Notes: a model not told the origin generated them from the letters alone. A stretch of DNA of 64,000 bases from Chara braunii (GCA_003427395.1 BFEA01000004.1:3950290-4014289), one strand, 5' to 3'. Shown: positions 34,010 to 44,970, counted from the stretch's first letter. Made by a program: numbers and translations.

Positions 34010-34300
34010 TAGGACTATAGCAGCTACGACCTTGACCTTTCAAGACTGTAGCAGCTACGACCTCGACCCTGACCAAAATCTTACAATTATGACATCGGCC
34101 ACAGACTTAACCTCTACACAGCGCAGACAGACATGTACAGACAGTAATAAGCAGATATATACAGACAGGCATCGACAGATAGACAAACAGAAACTATCAG
34201 ACATAACAGACAAACACAGACAAACAGATAGACAACATAAACAAACAGACAAGCAACATAAACAGACAAACAGATCAACACAGACTGAAGGACAAACAAA
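34010..34300. repeat. (CAGA)n-centred dispersed repeat, copy 3
   Basis: Left flank repeats the word GCAGCTACGACCT twice (about 34019, 34046); ACAGACA/AACAGAC repeats run to 34300. The word GTAGC.G..GTGACCTTGAC recurs at about 34480. Confidence 0.5.
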
Positions 34301-34734
34301 CACACAGTCCCGCGTGGCATTGCTGACTTGACAAAGTGTGACTGGGACTGGGTACTGCTGACTTGGCGCAGTTGGACTGCCCACTTGCTCATCTGCCTCT
34401 AGTCTGGCGTGAGCAACAATCGAGAGGTCACTTTGCGGACTTTTCCGGAAATCTGTAGACCTGGCCTTTCGCGTCTGTAGCAGTCGTGACCTTGACATTT
34501 CATGATTGCAGCGGCTACGACTTCTACACAGCTATGACCCCTACTCTGTTGACCTATAGATCCAACCCCGACAAAACATGGACCTGCGACAGACAACAAT
34601 CAACTACCAAAACACAGGTTGCGGGTTCAAACACACGAGGGTCTACTCGATTTTGAACCAGGGTTCGGGAAAGGTCTCAGGGTCAAGCCTTGGGATTTGC
34701 ATCTGCTTCTGTGAAGTTGAAAACAGTTTCATTA

Positions 34735-34736
<2 letters not shown>

Positions 34737-34766
<30 letters not shown>

Positions 34767-34785
34767 GTTGTTGTTGTTGTTAATA
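34737..34785. repeat. (ATT)n / (TTG)n microsatellite
   Basis: ATT triplets change into TTG triplets (GTTGTTGTTGTTG). Confidence 0.85.
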
Positions 34786-35009
34786 TTTCAGGTTACTCAA
34801 CCTTACATCCACTAATTACCATATGCAAGGGTGGAAACTGTTGGAAGTGCAGTGCATCCACCAACGACGTCACGAGGCGGGATCTGTCAAACCGCCCGAC
34901 TTTATGGGATGTTTGCATGTGCCTGGCATCTCCCCCATGCTGTGGTCTCGGTGTGTTGCACATCGTGATGATCATGCTGCGTTCGCAGAGGGGAGAACAG
35001 GTATCTCCA

Positions 35010-35330
35010 ACCTCACTGCAGGCTGCAACAGACAGTCAGACAAGACAAAGTGTGGACAATACTAGAAAAACAGATGGACAGACAGGCACAGACAAAAACG
35101 GACATATAAACGGATGGACAGACACCAACAGACAGACACACTCAGAAAGAGAGGGAAGTGAGGTTGGTGATGCGGAAGCACGTACCTGGCCTCCGCAATG
35201 GTCTAACATCCACATACAGTTCTATTATGGCGCTTGCATCTAACAGTCGCACTGAAGATTGGCAGGATGTTAGTATGTTGTGTGATCATAGTCTAGGTGT
35301 CGAGTGCCAAGTAGGAGGGAGGACTTCGGA
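35010..35330. repeat. (CAGA)n-centred dispersed repeat, copy 4
   Basis: CAGACAGGCACAGAC-type repeats at about 35030-35135. The right flank AGTCTAGGTGTCGAGTGCCA (about 35289) matches copy 2. Confidence 0.5.
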
Positions 35331-35502
35331 GTGTGTATGACGGTGGTGGCGAGAGTTTGCTCTCACTTACATTCGGACTCAGTACTTTTGGTTCTCCGTA
35401 GAACGCCGGTGCATTACTGCATACCAAACTGTGTCTGACTTCCTGACTCTCAATAAAATTCCGCGATCTGAGATCTGTCATTTCACCATTGCCCACATTA
35501 CA

Positions 35503-35512
35503 ACTATTATTA

Positions 35513-35555
<43 letters not shown>

Positions 35556-35565
35556 TGTTATTATT
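35503..35565. repeat. (ATT)n microsatellite
   Basis: About 55 bp of ATT triplets; the poly-Leu and poly-Asn frames across it are artefacts. Confidence 0.9.
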
Positions 35566-36249
35566 TGGCCCCAACCAGCTTCACGCCCGCCCTAATGAAT
35601 GCAGGCCCGAAATAACCACAAGGGGCCTTACCTCAGCACTCGTCGATATGGGTCTTGGACAGTTACTGCAGGCTAGTTGGCTGAAGTGCAGCCTGAGCAT
35701 CACTCTAAGTCTTTCAGAGACAGCAGCTGCATCAGGCAACTGAGTCCGGGACGCGGGATGTTAAGCCCTGGACACACACAGCATGAGACCCGCATAGTGA
35801 AGAGGGGCGCATGCCACTAAGGATGCAACATTGCAACCGTATCCACGCAGGGGCACTAAGTGGTGTGTGTCACAAACCAAACTGCAGGACATTAGCAGAC
35901 TATGGTTAAGCAGGGTTGCAATCACACGCATGGTTCTTGAGACACACATAAGAGACATTGAGTGGGTTGCTGCGACCAAGGCTGTGTAGCGAAAGTAAAA
36001 GGGTGAATGTATACCGGACATGAAAGAAAAAGAAGAGAAAAGAAGGAGGAGGAAAGTAAAATGAAGGAGGAACCAATGACGAAGAGGGTGAAAGGACAAG
36101 ACTTGGTAGCTCCTGCGTTTTTTTTTTCTTTTAGGAAAAGATAAATCATTTATTGTAATGCAAAAATTCTGATTAATATTGCTCTCCAAATTTATATTAT
36201 TTTATTTTCATGGATGTTTGTCATTGTTACTTATTATCGTTCATTGATT

Positions 36250-36600
36250 GGCATCATGGGTAAAGGGGTGAAGCAGATGAGGAGAGAAGGAGCGAGGTAC
36301 CAGAGAAAAACGTCGTCACCGTGTGACGATGCCTACCTCCATCCTCCTCGGTTCTCTCCTTGATCTAATTCCCCCATTTCCCTTTTTGTTCTCATATCAC
36401 TCCTGGAAGTATTATTACAATCATCATGCTTGTTAGCATATTGCTACTGAAGGTAATGGGGAGGGTTAGATACGGAGAAGTACGGGGCACTTGAGAGGAA
36501 GGAGACATCATCACCGAATGATGGTGCCTCCTCCATCCTTCCCCGTTCTCTCGTGTTCTAATCCCCTCATTTCCCCTATATTTCCACAACTATGTGAAAT
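36250..36600. repeat. Imperfect direct duplication (about 150 bp units)
   Basis: GTCACCGTGTGACGATGCCT..CTCCATCCT..CGGTTCTCTC (about 36313) is repeated as ATCACCGAATGATGGTGCCT..CTCCATCCT..CGTTCTCTCG (about 36510). Each is followed by CTAAT.CCC.CATTTCCC. Confidence 0.5.
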
Positions 36601-37063
36601 GGTATGATCTCTCTGAATTGAAAAATCTATTCTATGGAGAAGGATGACCAAACGGTCCGACATAACAGGGTGATTGCGGGAACTCTGGAGGCAGGTAACC
36701 ACGAGGTACGCATCACCTATTCCGTTCTCATATACCCTTATAGGCTACAACCATCTATTGGACTGCGTGTATGATTGTATGAACTGTTGCTTGTGTTTTC
36801 TTCAGGATCAAAAGTGTATCAAACGGAAAAATGTTATATGATTGAAGTAAGAATCTTGCCTGATGAAAGAAAGAAACCTAGGAGAACCGAGAAGGAATCT
36901 AGTCTGCTTGGGTTTGGGAGACAGAGCCGAGTGATGGAGGTTCCCGAAGGGTCGTCACACTGTTTGCATGAGATAACTAAGGTGGATGATGGAATACTCG
37001 CTGTGCGAAGTTACCTTGCCATTCATTTGACTAAAGGAGAGATAATTAACTGGTGCATATATT

Positions 37064-37745
37064 TTCAGGTCTCCTTTGCAGGCAGTTCAACCACTTTAGG
37101 TTACTACACCAGTTCCAGATTGTGTGTAGATCTATACATGGGATTGTCTGAAACCGCCTTCAGGCAGTTCAACCACTTCAGGTTGATATACCACTTTCAG
37201 ATTGCCTACAGATCCATTGCAAATGTTGGGATGGGGTACCTGAAACCCTTTTCAGAAGCTTCAGCCACTTCAGCGGTTTCAGGTCCCCACCCGAAATTCC
37301 TTAAATGACCTGAAGCGGCTGGAGCTTTTGAAAGGGGTTTCAAATACCCCCATCCAACCATTTGGATGGGGTACCTGAAACCCATTTCAGAAGCTTCAGC
37401 CACTTCCGCGGTTTAAGGTCCCCATATGAAATTCCTGAAATAACCTGAAGTGGTTGAAGCTTCTGAAAGGGGTTTCAGGTACCGCCATCCAAATGGTTGG
37501 ATGGGGGTACTTGAAACTTCTTTCAGAAGCTTCAACCACTTCAGCGGTTTCATGTCTCCACCAGAAATTCCTGAAATGACCTGAAGTGGCTGAAAAAATA
37601 GGTAAAAAAAAAAAAAAAAACATAAAACTTGTGCTGTAAACCCCCCGAAACTTCTGAAATGACATGAAGTGTCTTCAGACCATTTTAACAGTTTCAGACC
37701 ACTTCAGAATCTTTCTTTATGAAATTTCAGGTGGTCGTTAACCGC
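37064..37745 (+). mobile_element. Palindromic hairpin repeat, family A, copy 1
   Basis: Built from alternating forward and reverse copies of a word such as CTGAAGTGGTTGAAGCTTCT and its complement. Two strong hairpins are visible: 37310-37405 and 37445-37544 (arms about 46-48 bp, centred on CCATCCAA..TTGGATGG). There is an A run at 37602-37619 and a right end GGTCGTTAACCGC (37733-37745). The second copy is at 62840-63398, same orientation, with the A run at the same place. No protein. Confidence 0.65.
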
Positions 37746-39297
37746 GAGTAGACTAAAGTAACAATTTGATAAAACGGTTTGACTCCAACGTTGGTGACGG
37801 GAAGCTGTCGTGCGGTTTCTTTATTACCTTACAAGCTAGGACTAAGAGGTAATCTTGAAATCCCGTGGGGTACTTATCTCCAACGAATAATAAAAACGAA
37901 GGTAGTAGGGTAACTCCCGAGGGGTTATCCTAATACTTGTTTGATTTTGGGATCGACTAACGAGGAGAAGGAATGAGGTGATTGTGTTTGGACAGTAGAG
38001 AGATACTTCCGGGTGAGTAACCCTACTACTTATTTGGATATGACTGATAGATGGTATGAATAAATGCTAACGATCTATGTATTTAACATTAAGCCAGGAT
38101 ATGGGAGGTTCCCATGGGGTCATCCCATTATTTGTTTGGCCTCATCTTAACAAGCCAGGTAAAGATACTCCAGAAAAGGGAGGATCTGGTGTTTGTCTGG
38201 GTCCGTAAACATAATCCTAGCTCGTCTGACTCTGCGAAAGTAGTAGAATGATTCTTGTGGGGTCATCCTATTACAGTCTTTTGAGGATAGGCTGAAGTTT
38301 GATCAATGAGTAATATGAGGTTTCCGTGAAGACCACCTATTACTAACTTGAATTTTGTATTGATACCTGAGTCTGAAGTGTTTTTGGACATTGTAACAAG
38401 TGCTAAGATGCTTCGACAAGGGTCTGTCAACTTATTGTTTTAAGTAAGATAACTTAGGACATAGGCAAGTGACTCCTTGAACAAAAGGAGGAAAAGTGAC
38501 AGGGGACTTAGGGTGGGTAGAAGCTAAAGGGTTAGACTTTGGGATGTTGATCCCAAAGTTCACAGACCAGATTTAAGGGTTTGACCCTTAGATATCTACA
38601 TGTGGGAAATCGAGTGGGGGTGTTGAATCTTTGTTGACGTGTGTGTGTGCATATCCCTGTTTTGATCTATTGCAATTGAATGAGAAGTCGTACAAAGAGG
38701 ACTCAACTTTTCTGTTATCTCTCGATAACAGGTCGCTCGTTGCCGATTCAACTTCTCCCCTTTGACTTGATACCCACGTATAAAATCAAACCCCTGTGGT
38801 CAGTAAAACTGTCACCTGAGGTCATTGCCTAAATGATCCAAGCCACTCTCAAGGGTCCTTTGAAGAATGTGAGGGGGTTGGGCCTACGTCTCAGAAAAGA
38901 TAAAGCTGTCATATATTGTTTGGAAAGTGAGGGACAATGTTTAAGGTGTGGATTGATGGTTGACGTCGTTAGTGCATGGCATGTGGATTGTCTTTGCATT
39001 ATTCTGTGCAGGTTTGTTTTGTTCGTGGTTTTGAATTGAACTGGATTCGACTTCGTGAAGAGTCTTGGACGCGTAGCACTTGTGAAAGTGGGAAGGGTTC
39101 CCAACAGTTATACCTCCATATTCATTATCAGTTCTATATAACTTCTATACTATCTGTTGTTCCGTCATATGTTAAATGTAATAGAATGACCTTGTTAGTG
39201 ACATGGTTTGATTGGTACTTTGATCGCAGTGATTAGAAGAATAACATGTTTTAAAAGCAGAAGCGGAAATAGACGGCGTTCTAAAAGTTCGACCGGA
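37746..39297. other. No gene recognised
   Basis: Unique-looking, moderately AT-rich sequence with many short words like GGGGT.ATCC.ATTAC recurring loosely at about 37870-38340. No open frame over 100 aa with recognisable content. Confidence 0.5.
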
Positions 39298-39640
39298 ATA
39301 TCTAACGGGTCAGTTTTAGGCGTCTTACCACGCGTACCCTGTTTTGTGCTACAGCGATCCAGAAAACACCCTCGGCCGACCTACCTCTACTAAGGCATGT
39401 AAAAGCCTTCGCATGTCGACCGGTAGCTCAGCAGGGATACGCCTACCTAAGGGTGGTGACAGCTCCTCGGGTAGAGGTAAGTTATACCTCGCGACGTCCC
39501 GACCTGTCGCAGGACGTCGTGAGAAGTATAGCATGCTCGCACGGTCAGAGTGGTGAATGGTCCTTTTCAAACGAAAACATCCTGCGTGACTCGACCGTGA
39601 GGTTCAACGCTCCCCATCAGGGCGCGGGACCTCCGCGCGC
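39298..39640 (+). mobile_element. SINE-like repeat, family 2, copy 1
   Basis: A-box-like TAGCTCAGCAGG (39424-39435), then GCCTACCTAAGGGTGG and GGTAAGTTATACCTCGCG, and a B-box-like GGTTCAACGCT at 39601. An upstream block ACGGGTCAGTTTTAGGCGTC (about 39305) is shared too. Copies at 60590-60960 (plus) and 50845-51118 (minus). Confidence 0.6.
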
Positions 39641-40422
39641 GACACCGTTGTGTCGCTTTCCTCTTCCAAAAAAAAAAAAAGTACTATTGTTCGTTTTCGT
39701 TTCGTTTTCTTATGTTTTATTGAATTTCGTTTTTTTATAAATGTTTTATTTTCACATCGTTCCCGACGGGGAATGGACACCGTCCGTTCAGACCAATAGC
39801 ACCTACGCCATCAAGTCTAGAAATTCAGCAATGGGTGGCTGCTCTTCGTATACGTCAAGCAATCCTACGTGGCACCCTATCTAAGTCACCGCGACATAAT
39901 GACATCCTGTCACTCTTTCGAGACGACGACCCACGCTCGGAAGTGGGATCGGGTGGGAACGTTACAAGTCATTCCCACCACCATTGTCCATCTTTTTTTT
40001 CTCTCGTATTAATCATTTTCTCGCACTGCAACGTCGACCTTGTAGTTCCTCATTTACCAATCACACGTAACATGAAGGGTCATAAAAGAAAGTTGTCGCC
40101 ATGGTTGATGTCACCTGAGATTCGACAACGACGACTCTCGTATCATCGGTCACCCTCAGGCATCGACGATGGCGACGGCATGTCAGTCCATTTTCCCCCT
40201 CGTCGCCCAACATCCCCACTTTCGTGTAGTCTGCCTCGGTTGACTCTTGGTCTGCCCCTGCCACCCCCACTTCCGTGTTTACTAAGTAAGGCCGCCATAT
40301 CGATCTTGATGTAGAGTTTTCACCTTGAGTGGGTATGGTCGAGGCCACCGCCTCACCTTGACACAACCTACCTTCCCCCTAACCCCCGCCCACTTTCCCC
40401 CCTCCCTCCACGCAACACCCAT

Positions 40423-40571
<149 letters not shown>

Positions 40572-40842
40572 TGCACTGTAATCATTATATCCGACGATTG
40601 TCCCAGTTATTGTGTTCGTTTTCTATGTGTGTTGTGGTCGCCCGACCGTGGGCGCAACCACTGATTGTCAGGTTTTGTTAATCGCCTAAGCCACGCTATT
40701 GGTCAACGTACCCTTCGCCATGAAAGAAGTTGTGGATGAGAAGAATATGCTTTTGAGAGAGACACTCATAGAGCAACATGGTTGACGGTGCTGCGTTCTG
40801 TGAATTGCAGCTATATGCAGTCCAACTACGAGACAAGCGAAT

Positions 40843-41295
40843 ATGCGGTGCGCGCCAATGATAACCCAATTCTACCATTCCACTAAAATGGAAAGCGGCA
40901 AGACTGTGTTTTATTACCAGTCTGGCAAACCCGTTACAGATCCTGTCGGCGAGGCTGCGGGTTACCGAAATAGGGACGAGATGGAGGACCTTCATTTTGC
41001 TGCATGCGTGGAAGAGGATAGAGTCGTCAGACTAACAACAAAGACTTATATTCGTTGCCACGCCATTGAACACATTCGGGTGCTTATGTCTAAGCCGAAT
41101 CGATCGTACTTCACTAGCAAATTCCTGAAGTCCGTGAAAGGTGATCAAATGTATGATATCGTTTGGCCCCTTGTGCATCGAATACTCTCGACTCATTATG
41201 GCACGGTTAGTCGGGCCAGATTATGGCGCCTTGTCGTGAGCAAACCCTTTTTCGTGCGTAATGGCGAGGATTTCTCTAGGATATTTTACCCTTGA
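40843..41295 (+). CDS. Uncharacterised 150-aa ORF
   Basis: The longest frame outside TPL with normal, non-repetitive composition. It begins MRCAPMITQFYHSTKMESGK and includes NRDEMEDLHFAACVEEDRVV, TKTYIRCHAIEHIRVLMSKP, KGDQMYDIVWPLVHRILSTH and ARLWRLVVSKPFFVRNG. Mixed alpha-helical character, no signal peptide or membrane segment. No family is recognised; a mobile-element-derived ORF is as likely as a host gene. Stop at 41293-41295; no upstream neighbour and no evident promoter. Confidence 0.35.
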   Translation: MRCAPMITQFYHSTKMESGKTVFYYQSGKPVTDPVGEAAGYRNRDEMEDLHFAACVEEDRVVRLTTKTYIRCHAIEHIRVLMSKPNRSYFTSKFLKSVKGDQMYDIVWPLVHRILSTHYGTVSRARLWRLVVSKPFFVRNGEDFSRIFYP

Positions 41296-41496
41296 TGTGA
41301 GATCGGGTGCTGACGAGCATGCGTTTATTGTTAATTTTTATTTCCTCCTATATGTTCGTTCCTCGTTGCGAGCGCGAGCGACGGTTCTATTATTGTACAG
41401 CCATGCAAAACAGGTAACGTCGACAACACACAACGCCCAATCAATGATTGATTGTTTTATTGGTTTGTTGATTTATTGATCGTATGATATAGCAAT

Positions 41497-41531
41497 TGTT
41501 TTTTTTTTTTTTTTTTNGTGCGCGCGCGCGC

Positions 41532-41592
<61 letters not shown>
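41497..41592. repeat. Poly-T, unresolved base and (GA)n
   Basis: T run to 41516, N at 41517, GCGCGCGC, then (GA)n to about 41592. Confidence 0.9.
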
Positions 41593-41596
<4 letters not shown>

Positions 41597-41599
41597 ACA

Positions 41600-42110
41600 G
41601 CGGTGACACTCCTCGATAGACGATGTGGACGTTGCCGTCCACCTTTTTGACAACGCAAGTCGATGAGGGGGCTACAGATAGGATTCCGCCCACCTCATCT
41701 ACTTTTGTCCTTCCACCAGCAACAACGGTGGCCATCGTGGATGAACTTTATGGCGGGGGTTGAGGAAGTCTTCCTCATAACCATGGCAGCATGAATGACG
41801 GTCGGGAGTCGATCCAGCGCTCGGCCTGCAGGGGTGGGCGACCATAGTTGCGGCTTACTCCCATCTAGATCATTGGTTCATTCCTCCTTCCCCCAACAAT
41901 TATTTGCACTCGCCATTGACGACCGATGATAAAGAAGGAAGGGGTCATGATGGCGGCGAAAGGGAGTAGGTGCCTGTGTTGACGGCCTCGTCTTTGCGGA
42001 TGATAGGCAAACCACGGGTTGTGGTCTCATACATTATGGAGCGACGTATTGGTTTTTGATATTTCAAAGGCCTCATTTCCCCGTCTCCTTCTTGTTTTTA
42101 TTGTTATTCT
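41600..42110. other. No gene recognised
   Basis: About 500 bp of mixed sequence after the (GA)n repeat with no conserved open frame or repeat that I can match. Confidence 0.4.
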
Positions 42111-42111
42111 T

Positions 42112-42252
42112 CTTTTTATTCTCCTCCTTCTTCTTCTTCGTCGTTGTCTTTTTTTTCTACTACTGTTATTTTTCTTCCTCCTTTTCTTCCTCTTCTCCTT
42201 CTCCTTCTTCTTCTTCTTCTTCTTCTCCTTCTTCTTCTTCTTCTTCTTCTTA
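42112..42252. repeat. Degenerate (TTC)n tract
   Basis: CTTCTTCTTCTTC-type triplets and T runs. Frames are poly-Ser or poly-Phe artefacts. Confidence 0.85.
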
Positions 42253-42625
42253 ATTTTTTTGCTCGGCGGTGGGGCCACAAATATCATAAAAATAAAATTG
42301 TAATTTTTTTTCCATAATAGTTTTTTTTTTAAACTTCCGTCATACAATCTCATTGTCACCCTGACACAAAAGTTATTCTGATGTGCATAACATATTTTAT
42401 TTTCATGTTTTTGTATTTATTTTATTTTATTTTTTGTTGTTTATGTTTTTTTTTTTTTTTTTTCTCGGACCTTCCTTACGCCTTCGACGGTTGGCCTGCC
42501 CGGGCAAACAACATGACCCAGGCGGCCGGACTGGTAGCCTGCAAGTTAATGTCGTCAAACAGGCCCGGTTGATTTTGTTTTATTTATTTTTTTTGGCTCG
42601 GATGGTTTTAGCCTCCTTTTGCGTT

Positions 42626-42880
42626 GGTGAAACTCCAACGAAACAATTTGTCAGAGCCCCTTGTTTGCTGTTTTTTTCCTCCTCTCTATCTACAGTTTAC
42701 CGAACACCTCTGTTTGGCGATAGCCCCTCGTTTGTTGTCCTATTCCCCCTTTTGCATACGACATCGTACCGAAAAACTTTGTTTCACGATGTACACAGTC
42801 AAACAAACTTGCCCGGTGCAATTAAATACTCGGATAGAGGAAACAATGCGAGCAAACGAGGGGCTGTGAACAACTGTATA
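42626..42880. repeat. Dispersed repeat GGTGAAACTCCAACGAAA / CCCCT.GTTTG.TGT, cluster 1
   Basis: GGTGAAACTCCAACGAAA at 42626-42643 is identical at 44597-44614. It is followed by GTCAGAGCCCCTTGTTTGCT at about 42650, a second GCCCCTCGTTTGTTGTCC at about 42723, and an inverted GCAAACGAGGGGCTGT at about 42850. Confidence 0.6.
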
Positions 42881-42907
42881 TATGTGTGTGTGTATGTGTA
42901 TATATAT

Positions 42908-42962
42908 CCGTACGTTCAGTCTGCCAACCCTATATATATATATTGGCAGACTGAACGTACGG
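42908..42962. repeat. Perfect 20-bp inverted repeat with 15-base loop
   Basis: CCGTACGTTCAGTCTGCCAA (42908-42927) and its exact reverse complement (42943-42962) flank CCCTATATATATATA. The right arm is the outer end of the element that follows. Confidence 0.9.
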
Positions 42963-43741
42963 AGGCCCCTAAGCTGACCCCCGAACGTACGGGCGTTCAG
43001 GTCCCCGTTCGGGACCCGAACTTGAAAGGGTTCGGACCCCGCAAAAAACTATTTGGGCACCTACATATTTTTTTTTTTCTGATTTTTTTTTGGAGTTCTT
43101 TTTGTCATGTAAGGTATCTCCCTCTCAATTATGAAGCCATTCTGTCCAACCAAAAAAAAAAAAAAAATCCTCAAAGATGGTGGTGTCAAAACTTGCTTGC
43201 CCACTCACTAATTTGTTTTTTTTTTCTTTTCACTTTTTGTTTTTTCTTTATTTCGGGGTATGAAAAAAATTATTATTTTTTCAAACTTTATTTATAGATT
43301 GTCTATTATGTAAGATACACATATATAACTCTTTATAGCATTGTCACAACCAAAAGAAAATGAAAAATCGCCAAAGATGGCGGTGTCAAAAACGTGCTCG
43401 CCCACTCAATAATTTCATTCTCGTTTTATTTTTTCTAGTTTTCATTATTATTATTTATTTATAGTATTTGATTTTCATTTAAAATTTGGTAAAGAATTTG
43501 GATGTAACGTTAAGGCAAATGCTCTTTAGTTTATTCTTATGCATAACATATATTTTTTTCATATTTTTTAGATTTGATTTTTTTTTTTTGGCCAAATGCG
43601 TCGAGAGGGGGTGCCGAACGTTCGGACATTCGGGTACGGGCGTTCAGATTTGGGCGTTCGGGTTCGGGTGTTCGCGTTCTGGCGTTCGGGTTCTGGCGTT
43701 CGGGTTCGGGCGTTCGCCCCATCCTGAACGCCAGCAACGTT
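42943..43741 (+). mobile_element. hAT-like MITE, family E, copy 1 (degraded ends)
   Basis: Same order of parts as the complete copy at 51612: an outer block GAACGTACGGAGGCCCC with a GTACGGGCGTTC.GGTCCC repeat, two tandem motifs (CAAAGATGG.GGTGTCAAA...GCTCGCCCACTCA at 43169-43210 and 43369-43410), the block AAGAATTTGGATGTAACGTT, a T run, then a GTTCGGG-rich right end (43606-43735) closing in GAACGCCAGCAACG. The ends are worn and sit in (TA)n sequence. No transposase. Confidence 0.6.
43606..43735. repeat. GGCGTTCGGGTTC minisatellite
   Basis: The word GGGCGTTCGGGTTC and variants repeat about every 18 bp, roughly six to seven times, at the right end of the family E element. Confidence 0.8.
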
Positions 43742-43745
43742 GTGT

Positions 43746-43871
43746 AGATATATATATATATATTATATTATATATATATATTATATTATATATATATATA
43801 TTATATATATTTTATATATATATATATTATATTATATATATATATATATTATATATTATATATATATATAA
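43746..43871. repeat. (TA)n-rich microsatellite
   Basis: About 125 bp of TA with ATATTATATTATAT interruptions, separating two family E elements. Confidence 0.9.
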
Positions 43872-44540
43872 AAGGGTGACCAGCGTTGGGGAGGGGATGA
43901 ACGCCCGAGCTCCAACGCTAGAACGTATGGAACCCGTTGGGGATGCGTTCATTGTTTTGCTCAAACGGTAAAAAAAAACAATTATGAGGGAAAAAAAAAA
44001 TGTTATGATGAAAAATAGATTAGACAATATGCTGCTTTGCATTGCAATGGAAAATGAATATTAGTAATAAAAATAATTAAAAAAAAAAACACGAAGAAAA
44101 ACTAAAGTTAATGAATGCGCGAGCACGTTTTCGACAGCGCTATCTTTGGTGATTCTTCAAATTTATTGTTGGCATAGCCTAATGCCCTGGAATTTTGCAT
44201 ATGTGTACCTCACAAGCTAAAAAAATCATGAAAAAAAAAAAAAAAAAGCCTCGAACTCAAGTGCAAATAAAATGTAAAATGTGAAAAAATAATAATAATA
44301 AGTGGGTAAACACGTTTGGACATCGCCATCTTTGGCGATTTTTCAATATTTTTGTGTGTGAGTAACTTACATTACAATTTATGTACATTTACGTCACCTC
44401 ATAGGGGGGGGAGGGGAACCCGAAAATCATTTTCGTCGGATCCCGAAGCCCTTCGGATTCAGACTTCAAATGGGACATCAAAAGCCTGTACTTACGGAGG
44501 TCGGACCAAGGGCCTTCGTACGTGCTGGTTGTTAACCCTG
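43872..44540 (-). mobile_element. hAT-like MITE, family E, copy 2
   Basis: Read on the minus strand it starts CAGGGTTAACAACCAGCACG (44540 down), runs through CCGACCTCCGTAAGTACAGG and the two motifs TCGCCAAAGATGGCGATGTC (44343-44301) and TCACCAAAGATAGCGCTGTC (44155-44117), and ends GGGCGTTCATCCCCTCC then AACGCTGGTCACCCTT at 43872. One terminal base has changed (AAGGGT for CAGGGT). Flanks are TA-rich; the 8-bp duplication is not recoverable. Confidence 0.65.
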
Positions 44541-44596
44541 CATATTTATATATATATATAAAGAGAGAGAGAGAGAGTTCAACTTGTTGATTAGTC

Positions 44597-44824
44597 GGTG
44601 AAACTCCAACGAAATAGTTTGTCACAACCCCTCATCTGTTGTTTTTTTCTCCCTCTCTGTCTACGGTTTACTGTGCAACTTGAACTCTGTGTGAGTATAT
44701 ATATTTGGTGAGTCGGGCGTTCTGAGTCTTAGATAGATAGACAGATAAACAAATAGATAGATTGTGAGAGAGAGAGAGGAGAAATAATGTGTCATTGCCC
44801 CTCTCTTTTGTTGATGGCAGGCGG

Positions 44825-44899
<75 letters not shown>

Positions 44900-44970
44900 C
44901 AAACAGAGCTGGTCGGTAAACCGGTAGGCAGAGAGGGAAAAGAGGACAATAAACGAGGGGCTGTAGCAAT
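44597..44970. repeat. Dispersed repeat GGTGAAACTCCAACGAAA / CCCCT.GTTTG.TGT, cluster 2
   Basis: Direct copy at 44597-44690 (..CAACCCCTCATCTGTTGT.., CCCTCTCTGTCTACGGTTTA). A related inverted copy at 44898-44968 (CGGTAAACCGGTAGGCAGAG, ACGAGGGGCTGT) lies across an (AT)n microsatellite (about 44826-44896), giving a hairpin. Confidence 0.6.
44826..44896. repeat. (AT)n microsatellite
   Basis: About 70 bp of uninterrupted AT. Confidence 0.95.

Noticed and set aside
34578-35243. 221-aa open frame
   Set aside because: Contains poly-Ile/poly-Val from the ATT and TTG microsatellites and crosses the (CAGA)n repeat.
30020-36000. A minus-strand multi-exon gene built from splice-like segments
   Set aside because: Segments lie in repeated (CAGA)n-type units, phases cannot be chained and no family is recognised; kept only as a finding.
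36775-37308. 177-aa open frame
   Set aside because: Its second half is family A hairpin repeat and the first half has no recognised content.
42383-43297. 304-aa open frame
   Set aside because: Phe-rich frame through T runs and MITE sequence; not a protein.
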